Shown: one piece after another, positions 57,161-64,000 of the stretch
How the letters are laid out: each line of letters starts with the position of its first letter
How positions within the stretch are numbered: the stretch's first letter is position 1
DNA from: Rhizodiscina lignyota
Lineage: Eukaryota > Ascomycota > Dothideomycetes > Aulographales > Rhizodiscinaceae
Assembly: GCA_010015805.1 (NCBI GenBank)
Contig: ML978123.1
Location: 2,480,001 to 2,544,000 of the forward strand
Length of the DNA: 64,000 nucleotides
Direction of reading: 5' to 3'
Notes under the pieces: generated by a model
Databases searched by the model: none
Told to the model about the DNA's origin: nothing
The model's input: the letters and a program-made list of their open reading frames with translations, nothing else
Translations under genes and position numbers: made by a program

Positions 57161-57173
57161 CCGAGCGGTACGG
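57161..57173. promoter_or_regulatory. Clustered CCG/CGG triplets
   Basis: CCGAGCGGTACGG combines an everted CCG-N2-CGG and a direct CGG-N2-CGG about 190 bp upstream of the Ldh2-family ATG. Possible Zn2Cys6 site. Confidence 0.25.
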
Positions 57174-57363
57174 ACAATATCCGTTCATCCTCGAAGTCGG
57201 CGGAAGATCAATTAAAATCTTCTCACCCTTGTCCATAAAACAAGAAGCTCCTGTTGAGATACAGAGCCAACGCTCATTCCGATTCTTGATGTGTGACCAC
57301 ACTATCAGTACTTAAACTGCTTATTTTGAGCTGTATTCCAATCTTTAGACGTCAGCAATCGGG

Positions 57364-58546
57364 ATGGCGCAGAACGAGGGGCCGGCCGAGTCTGATAAAT
57401 CCTACGTCGATGCAGCTGATGCACGAAAATTTGTCCACGCTGTTCTTATTGGAAATGGTGTGCCATCAGAAAATGCAACCATCGTTGCACGTTGTCTCGT
57501 GTCAGCCGATCTACGCGGCGTTGATACACATGGCATGAATCGTGAGAACCACCTAGAAGCCAGCGATACATGTGCTTTGGTCAATCAGCTCATGACTACC
57601 GTTAATGATCAATATCGTACTTGGATCTTTGCTAATCTGTGTCACAGGGATACCCAGTTATATGGCTCGAATACGAGAGGGCGTTCTCGACGCTACCGCG
57701 CAGCCCGAAGTCAAACAAGTAACTCCCGTAGTAGCACATGTCGACGGCCGCAATGGTTTCGGGTTCGTCGCTGCGCATGCAGGTATGGCTGCCGCGATTG
57801 AATCCGCACGAATTTATGGCATTGGCATGGCTAGCGTAGCTCACTCCAATCACTTTGGCATGAGCGCATGGGTTGTCCAGCAGGCTCTCGACGCGGATAT
57901 GATGAGCCTTGTATTCACCAACTCCAGTCCCGCGCTGCCTGTATGGGGTGGCCGGAGTAAGCTCATGGGAGTATCTCCCATCGCGTGCGGAGCTCCCGGA
58001 AAGGACAAGCCCTTCATCTTGGATATGGCGCCTTCGATTGCTGCGAGAGGAAAAATCTACAAGGCAAAGCGACGAGGAGAGAAGATTCCGCTTGACTGGG
58101 CCTTGGATGCAGACGGCAAGCCAACGGATGATCCTGCAGCTGCATTGGAAGGTGTTATGCTTCCAATGGGAGGACCCAAGGGATCGGCGCTTTCGATCAT
58201 GATGGACGTCTTCTCTGGAGCATTATCTGGCTCTGCTTTTGCTGGACATGTTACCAACCCGTATGATCCTTCGAAACCCGCAGACGTCGGACATTTCTTG
58301 GTTGCGATTAAGCCCGACCTTTTCATGAGTCTCGACGAGTTCCGTGATAGGATGGAGTACCTCTACCAACGCGTCGTTGGATCTGATAAAGCCGCGGGAG
58401 TAGATCGTATCTACTTCCCAGGGGAACTTGAACAGCTAGCGCAGGAACAAAGAGAGAAGACTGGAATACCGCTCGTACAGGCAGAGATCGATGCTCTGAA
58501 TACAGAAGCCCAGCGAGTAGCCGTCGGACCCCTCATAGTAAAGTAA
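57364..58546 (+). CDS. Ldh2/malate-lactate dehydrogenase family oxidoreductase
   Basis: NAD(P)-dependent 2-oxoacid reductase of the Ldh2 (YiaK/MdhA-like) family, 358 aa. Exons are 57364-57541 and 57648-58546; the junction gives THGMNRIPSYMARIREG. The proton-donor His is in RGVDTHG (His56). VVAHVDGRNGFGFVAAHAGM, GMASVAHSNHFGMSAWVVQQ, LVFTNSSPALPVWGG, FILDMAPSIAARGKIYKAKR and PMGGPKGSALSIMMDVFSGA are the family blocks in order. Members reduce or oxidise ureidoglycolate, diketogulonate, piperideine carboxylate or sugar 2-ketoacids. Sharing a promoter with the IlvD/Edd dehydratase fits a sugar-acid pathway, where a 2-keto-3-deoxy intermediate would be a natural substrate. No targeting signal. Confidence 0.93.
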
Positions 58547-58699
58547 CCGAAGAGATGTATTCTGCAACTGTCTTGAATGTAGTACACTGCATTTGGATAG
58601 ACTTGTCACAGTACTTACTATCGCTATCCGGTCATCAAATCCTTCATCAAAGCACAGAAGAACCGGGCACGCGGCTGACAAAATAGTTGAGCCCGCTTG

Positions 58700-58822
58700 A
58701 CTGAACGGTGCAGTAAGAAAAAGTTTTGTTCAGCATCTCTGAGAGCTCGATTGAATATATCAGGGAGTACTTATCTATAACACGCAGCTTTAGTATGTTT
58801 AATGTATATCAACTAACGAGTA
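58700..58822 (+). repeat. Dispersed repeat, copy B
   Basis: Diverged copy of 37657-37800 in the same orientation; shared blocks TGAGAGCTCGA, AATATA, TTATCTATAACACGCA-like and TTAGTATGT. Several differences are C/T or G/A (for example GACTAAATATA versus GATTGAATATA). Confidence 0.65.
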
Positions 58823-59291
58823 TACGCGTCCCCGCGAAACAGCTCAGCATGTAAGTTCAAAAGAGAGATCCACAGCTGCTATTTAAGCCGCGCAGTCAAT
58901 TCAAACACACTCTGAAGCATAAGTGATAAACGTTCTATCGGTGCTGTCGCCTGTCTTGAAGATGGAGACCTGCTTGCCTTAGTACTTTATAATTTTACCG
59001 GCTCTTTCTGCGATCACGCTCATGTCCGAGATTAAATATAATCAAGCCTCCAGTAATGCTCTCGCATCTCTTGAAGAATAACACGTTCAGTTGGATATAC
59101 TACAACCAACCCTGTACTAGGCACCTAGGGCTCGAGCGGATCCGCGGTGCCATAGTGATGGCCTTCGGAATCTCTATAACGAGACTCAAAATCATCGATG
59201 ATATCGATTCTCGAATACACTTCCGCGATTCTTCCGGCAACACCTGACACTATCTGTCACAAAGTGTTACTTAGCGCCACTGCCCACGGGC

Positions 59292-59320
59292 CACGTGTCA
59301 CGCGTAATCGTGTATATAAA
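59292..59320 (+). promoter_or_regulatory. E-box and TATA box before the BTB gene
   Basis: CACGTG at 59292-59297 and TATATAAA at 59313-59320, 124 bp upstream of the ATG at 59444. The TATA position suits this gene. Confidence 0.5.
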
Positions 59321-59443
59321 CGATCTCCACGGGCACGGATTCCTTTCTTAATCAACTCTTTGCAGCCGTGGTCCACTGCTGTCTTCGCTGAATGTCTCCC
59401 ACCGACTAGAGCTATTAACAAACATTGAACAATACCGAACACA

Positions 59444-60537
59444 ATGGCACCGAGCGACTTAGTTAAGGGATCGTTTGCACTGCGCAAAGCTCGAATTGGA
59501 ATCGCCCCGCTTGACCTTCCTGAGCCTTTGCAAGGACATAGAGAGGAGCACTCGAAGTAATTCTCTATCGAGGACTGTCATGTATTTTTCTGATTCAAGC
59601 AGGTTACTCGCTGCGCAGTCCTACAGCGATTTTACGATTATCTGTGGCGGCGAACGACTTCAGGTCAGTGTAACTGTAATTGTTAATTGCTGATGAACAC
59701 CTTAAACACACAGGTCCACCGCGTAGTTCTTGGCACTCGGTCTCAGTATTTCGACAATCTCTTTAACGGGCAGTTCAAGGTACGCTGTCTCGCCTGGGCT
59801 AAGGTTGACAAAGCTGATCACTTGCATAGGAGAAACATACTGGCGAGATCCGGTTTGATGACGAAGATCCGAACACGATCCGAGCCATGGTTGAATACAT
59901 GTACACACTGTCCTTGCCGGAAGGATTTCGCATGAGCTATTTGTTCCAGGGCGACGAGACTGAGAGGTCACCTTGGAATTGTCTTCCACTCAAAGAAGCT
60001 CTTGATTGGCACCAAAAGAGAACGCTCAACCTCGCCGCGATAGCTATCGCCGCTGAAAAGTACTTTGTGTTCGGTCTTAGCGAACTGGCTATCTGGCACA
60101 TTGGTAAAGGATTTGACACCATGCCTCTGGATTACCTCTTTCCATCAGAAGTTGCCTTCAAGCTGGTAGATTTGGTGTATTCAAACACCTGTGAAGGCTC
60201 TTGTCTGCGATCGGTTATCAGGAGATGCATGCTTCAATCGCAGCTGCACCTATTCCGCGAGGGCAAGGATGCGAAAGATTTCTTGATATCGCATCCCGAT
60301 TTTATGCACGACATGTTCTCTACCATTCTCGAAGAGACAAAACCGCGATCCAGTGCATGCTGTGGAACGGCACTTTCGAAGATGCTTGTTGAGGAAGGAT
60401 GCCCTCGCCTCAAGCCTCTCGCTGATGGCAAAAAGACGCATGAACAGAAACCTACTGTCATTCGAACGTTTGGCGCGGCCACAGTGCTATGCGATCTCAG
60501 CGACGAAAGTCCGATCTATCGTCTTCCAGTTCCTTGA
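59444..60537 (+). CDS. BTB/POZ domain protein
   Basis: Fungal BTB/POZ protein, 315 aa. Exons are 59444-59556, 59603-59663, 59714-59779 and 59830-60537. The BTB core is QSYSDFTIICGGERLQVHRV then VLGTRSQYFDNLFNGQFKEK and GEIRFDDEDPNTIRAMVEYM (about 45-100), split by three short introns. YTLSLPEG follows. The C-terminal half includes LAAIAIAAEKYFVFGLSELA (a BACK-like helix pair) and an unremarkable tail. The second exon's acceptor is a tandem AAG-CAG (59597-59602), so two in-frame versions (one residue different in length) are possible. BTB proteins dimerise and often recruit Cullin3. A role in the surrounding metabolic genes is not evident. Confidence 0.87.
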
Positions 60538-60811
60538 AAAGAACCGCGTCTGAGATACGAAATGGGGAATGAAGTGGCTTGGCAGACTTTCGGGAGTGAA
60601 ATTCGAAGCTGAAAGAGAAGAAAATGAATAAAACCTCTGACTGGCGTTTGCGTTTGCGAAATGGACGAAAGAAAGGGGTCAAAAAAGCACACTATGCATC
60701 ATTTGGCGATGCCGGCTGAGAGTTTGGAGTGATATGAAGACGCTTGGAGCGAAGGAGCAGTTTAGATGAATACTCTCTAGACTCTTCCTATTACATGAGG
60801 TACTAAAATGA

Positions 60812-62148
60812 TCATTCCTGGTTCATGATAACAATCTTGATATCTCCTCTCCGGCTCTGCGCCTCAAATGCATCTTGTGTCTTTGTGAGAGGGTAGGTTG
60901 ACGTCACTAATGGGCTCACATCCACGAGTTTCCGATCAACGAGATCAACCGCATCCTCGAAACAGCCAGGCGTATACCGAACAGTTCCTTTGCGAGTCAA
61001 AATGTGAATCACGGGAGCGAGAGCAGTAACACGGCACTTACCAACAATTGTGAGATCCTTCGTAGTGACCTGGAGCATCGGAACACGAGGCGGTTTATGT
61101 TGAAGGCCTGTTTGGACATCTTGTGGCGAATTAGCACAAGCGGCGTTAGAACGGAACCTGAAAATAATTGGCGAGGCCTTACATGTTCCTCCAGCCCTCA
61201 ACGAAGCGAATCCCATCTGAAGGGCAGATTCGGCGCCGGTGACCTCGATCGCTACATCTACACCAAAACTCAAGCCCAGCTCTTTCAGTCTCGCCGTCAT
61301 AAACTCCTTCGCGAAGGCCATTGAATCACCCTGTATATCCCGAGGGACCAGAAATCCATCAGTTGCATAGTGTTTGACCGCAAAATCGACTCTCGACTGT
61401 TCGATATCAAACGCTACGACCCTCTTCGCACCATATGCTTTGCACACGGCCATTATGAGAAGCCCCAGGGCGCCGCATCCACTAGAAGGACCAATTAACT
61501 CTAAGTTCCGTAAGGGAATATTTTGGGGTCATCACTCACAAAACAACGATCGTTTGGTGAGCTCGTATATTAGCACGTCGGCCAAGCTGCACTGCAACTG
61601 CCAAAGGCTGCACGCATCCAGCTTCAATCCAAGACACAGTGTCTTTGATCGGTACTGCCATTATCGCAGTGATACGAACATACTTGCATAAAGTTCCATC
61701 TGTTGGGGGGATACTGAAATGCTTCATATTACTGCATGTGTTCGGTTGGCCTCTGATGCAGAAGTAGCACCTTGAAATGAGTCAGCACTGAGCAGTCTCC
61801 TCAAAATGGAAAGCAGGTAATGGAAGGAGAGGTAAAATACTTCAGACATGGATATCCAGGCTCAATAACAACTCTTTCACCCACACTCCTGTCTTTAACC
61901 CCAGAACCAAGCTCGACAATAACCCCAGCGGACTCATGTCCAAGAGCGACTGGAGACGGTAGTCCGACCGTCCAGGTGTGGAAGTCAGATCCACATATTC
62001 CCGTCGAAATGACCTGAACTATCACCTCGTCATCTTTCAATGGGCTATCGAGCAACGGTCGATTCTGAAGCTCAAACTGTTTAGGCCCTACCAAGACGGC
62101 AAGGAGATTAGCAGGGTTGGTCATTTCACCATTCATTATGGACGTCAT
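60812..62148 (-). CDS. Zinc-dependent medium-chain (sorbitol/xylitol-type) dehydrogenase
   Basis: NAD(P)-dependent polyol dehydrogenase of the MDR superfamily, 363 aa. Exons (minus) are 61841-62148, 61540-61770, 61183-61481, 61042-61119 and 60812-60987; the frame holds throughout. The catalytic zinc site is GICGSDFHTW (C52) with GHESAG (H71, E72). Structural zinc Cys form the CLKCYFCIRGQPNTC row (C-x2-C-x2-C-x7-C), split by intron 1. The cofactor motif TIVVFGCGALGLLIMAV is rebuilt at intron 2 (GxGxxG has C in the middle). AFDIEQSR with D after the second strand suggests NAD preference. VGKC-type introns are removed to give TIVGTVRYTPGCFEDAVDLV. Xylitol, L-arabinitol or sorbitol dehydrogenase are the nearest activities. 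Context supports polyol/pentose catabolism. Confidence 0.92.
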
Positions 62149-63257
62149 AATTGCGATTTCTCTGCTACGAAGCTGTGATGAACAAATTCAAGTCTCTCCT
62201 TAACATTTCCTCATCAAATGCCGAGTGCCGGCCAGTACTTGCGATCCGGCAATTTCGACGGTCATGATGCGGGGAATCTAGACTATGAAGCCACATTGAA
62301 GGGTAGGTTGAGGGCTTTTCCGCCCCAAGACGGTCCATGAAGTTCCTTGACGAGCCGGTTCTTAAGTCTGCTACGTTGAATTGGTTGTTAAGTACCTGAA
62401 GAAATCGCTAAAGCAATTGGATCTCTTCGAAGTTGCGCGCCCCCACACGAAACACCCTTTATCCTTTCCTAGTTAGGTTTAGCTTATGGCTGGTGGCTGA
62501 ACTTCACAGGTACAAGACCTCTCCACGTCCTGATGATACACCGTGGCGTCGCATGTCACAGACTTGGCATTTTTCCTGCTCCTTCAACATTGATCTGGCT
62601 TTCAATTGAGCTCAAATCTGAGCAGTTCATTCATTCCGTCCTCAGCCTTGCATTGGTGGAGACTATCGAATGTCTTAAAGATGAGCGCGGCGCACCATTC
62701 GACACGATATCGTCTAGCCTGGAAATGTTTCGACGCTGTACCGAGCTAGACGGCTCTCTATTATGATTGTATACGGAGTAAAATCTTTTGTAAATTTGAA
62801 TAGTCTTTCTTCTTGGACTTCTTCTGTCCAACACGCTAAGCTTACTAGACTGTTCCAGCCTTGTGAAGCACAGAACCTTAAGATTGCTCGTAAAGCTTCA
62901 GCCTTAGAAATGCCGACTTGCTCTGCCTTTATCGCGAGTCCCATAATTTGAATTGAGGCTACATCTGCAGCCAGCCTTACACAGCCTTTGGAGTTGTGGA
63001 ACACTTACTCCCCTTAATCCCCTACGAGCTCAGCCGTTGGTCATAGGCGAGATTAGCGCGACCGAAAAAGTGAGTCCCTTCCCTCTTAGTGCGACTATAG
63101 TGCCACTGTCTCAGGTTATATGTGGCTTGCGGTTCCATATTAATTCCTACCTATATGTCGTTTCTGGTGACCACATATGCTTTTCGGAATGTTCCAGTTT
63201 CTCTCTCGATCCACTGTCTAGTTACTGGTAGTCAATGCTCCTTGCGCAATTTTTGCA
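62149..63257. other. Intergenic region
   Basis: 1.1 kb between the MDR start (-) and the right-edge gene (+). Short frames on both strands (62714-63004 minus is the longest readable one) match nothing. No gene supported. Confidence 0.45.
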
Positions 63258-64000
63258 ATGACGACATTTAATTTCGATGACAATACATGGTACTCAATCC
63301 AGAACAAGGCATTCCCGAATACGTCGATCAGCGCCTTTTCGGAGCTTGTAGCTCCAGGGAATGAGAGTGCTTTGCGCGATGTTGCTACCAATGCGACTGA
63401 TCCTGGCCAGCAATTCCAGTTCTTTCGTGCGAATGTTAGCCCCAGTACTTTCCTCGTTCGAAGCAATGGTCCAGGCTCAAGTCTCTATCTTGGTGCGCAA
63501 AACCCGATATCAGATCAGGTTGCTTCAGACACTTCACCAGTCATGCGACCTACGACTCTGTTTCCTAACGACTTGAGCGTTCTTTGGAATGTAACTCCAT
63601 GGGGCGATGGCTACTATTATCTCACTAACTATGCTAATGGATCAAAATTGCGTCTCATGGTTCAGAGCGGCCCAGAAGATGACTCGGCAGGCACCATGGG
63701 GAGGACTCTCTACGTATGGTCAAGTTACAACACCATGCCTGATAACTATCGGTTCAATTTCACGAAACTTGGCAAAGAGATTGATAATCCGAGTTTCTCA
63801 TTCGCTCAGACGCCGACTGCCGCACTTGAAACAACTGCGGCGCCTTCGGGAAGCAGTGCCGAATATTCGTCGATGTCGAGCGCTCCACCACGCTCCATAA
63901 CACCAGCATCAACAACAACAGCGCCGGCAGTATCAGCCGCAGCAAAATCGGCACACGGGATATCTTCTGGAGCGATTGCTGGTATTTCCATAGGATCGGT
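63258..64000 (+). CDS. Start of a beta-trefoil-like ectodomain protein with Ser/Thr linker and membrane anchor (3' truncated)
   Basis: The frame opens at the ATG at 63258 and stays open to the window edge (247 codons), so the C-terminus is missing. It begins MTTFNFDDNTWYSIQNKAFP with no signal peptide. Aromatic/Gly motifs such as FFRANVSPSTFLVRSNGPGS, SSLYLGAQNP and VTPWGDGYYYLTNYANGSKL recur in a manner seen in ricin-B/carbohydrate-binding beta-trefoils. N-glycosylation sequons are common (NTS, NES, NAT, NVS, NGS). From about residue 185 the sequence is Ser/Thr/Ala/Pro-rich, and the last visible residues HGISSGAIAGISIGS look like the lead-in to a single transmembrane helix. Surface location is likely; carbohydrate binding is inferred. 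No intron is needed in the visible part. Confidence 0.75.
   Translation, partial: MTTFNFDDNTWYSIQNKAFPNTSISAFSELVAPGNESALRDVATNATDPGQQFQFFRANVSPSTFLVRSNGPGSSLYLGAQNPISDQVASDTSPVMRPTTLFPNDLSVLWNVTPWGDGYYYLTNYANGSKLRLMVQSGPEDDSAGTMGRTLYVWSSYNTMPDNYRFNFTKLGKEIDNPSFSFAQTPTAALETTAAPSGSSAEYSSMSSAPPRSITPASTTTAPAVSAAAKSAHGISSGAIAGISIGS

Larger units (their letters stand above)
56541..57363. promoter_or_regulatory. Divergent promoter of the IlvD/Edd and Ldh2 genes
   Basis: 823 bp between two oppositely oriented metabolic starts. Minus-strand frames inside (for example 56749-57177) match no family. It holds the CGG-rich motifs listed separately. Confidence 0.45.
58547..59443. other. Intergenic region with repeat copy B
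   Basis: 900 bp between the Ldh2 and BTB genes, both plus strand. It carries the dispersed repeat (58700-58822) and a promoter near 59292-59320. No gene seen. Confidence 0.5.

Overview
The window is nuclear DNA of a filamentous ascomycete (Pezizomycotina). The evidence is: genes split by short introns (about 43-190 bp, mostly 46-65 bp) with GTA/GTG donors and CAG/TAG acceptors; UDP-galactopyranose mutase, which baker's yeast lacks; ascomycete-type Chl1, Vac14, Rtg2 and Bfr1; and typical Pezizomycotina families (2EXR, Dabb/ABM/EthD barrels, BAHD transferase, BTB/POZ). A Dothideomycete-like fungus is a guess; the sequence alone does not fix the genus. I rebuilt exon structures by hand from splice sites, reading frame and family alignment. 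All multi-exon models given here keep the frame and end in a stop.

Layout. 1-16 kb: the tail of an acidic coiled-coil protein; a secreted carboxylesterase (-); a small conserved Ser-rich protein (+); a TPT-family nucleotide-sugar transporter (-) head-to-head with UDP-galactopyranose mutase (+), a likely galactofuranose module; Bfr1-like mRNP protein (-); and an unknown 327-aa protein (+). 16-28.9 kb: a mitochondrial-leader disulfide oxidoreductase (-), an SSXT/SS18-type chromatin subunit (-), a long gene-poor stretch, an EthD-like two-barrel protein, a 2EXR protein, and NDUFAF5-type complex I assembly methyltransferase (-) head-to-head with dynactin p62 (+). 30-36.4 kb: a secreted Vps62-related protein, a BAHD acyltransferase, a short-chain dehydrogenase and a two-barrel ABM-like protein, which looks like an accessory metabolic group. 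36.4-38.3 kb: a degenerate 20-bp minisatellite and one copy of a dispersed repeat. 38.3-52.5 kb: Chl1 helicase, a WW/Gly-rich acidic repeat protein, a gene-poor gap, DENND6 (-) head-to-head with Vac14 (+), and Rtg2. 53.8-62.1 kb: Dabb barrel protein, IlvD/Edd dehydratase (-), Ldh2-family dehydrogenase (+), BTB protein (+) and a zinc MDR dehydrogenase (-), a plausible sugar-acid/polyol catabolic cluster. Right edge: the start of a Ser/Thr-linker, membrane-anchored ectodomain protein.

How genes work together. UGM and the neighbouring transporter would make and move UDP-galactofuranose for wall glycans. Vac14 (PI(3,5)P2), DENND6 (Rab GEF), dynactin p62 and Bfr1 are trafficking or transport housekeeping genes. 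Rtg2 and NDUFAF5 concern mitochondria. The strongest candidate for an undescribed system is the 53.8-62.1 kb catabolic cluster, built around an IlvD/Edd dehydratase and an Ldh2 dehydrogenase that share one divergent promoter. A second, weaker candidate is the BAHD/SDR/ABM group at 32-36 kb. I found no rRNA, tRNA, CRISPR array or intact transposon.
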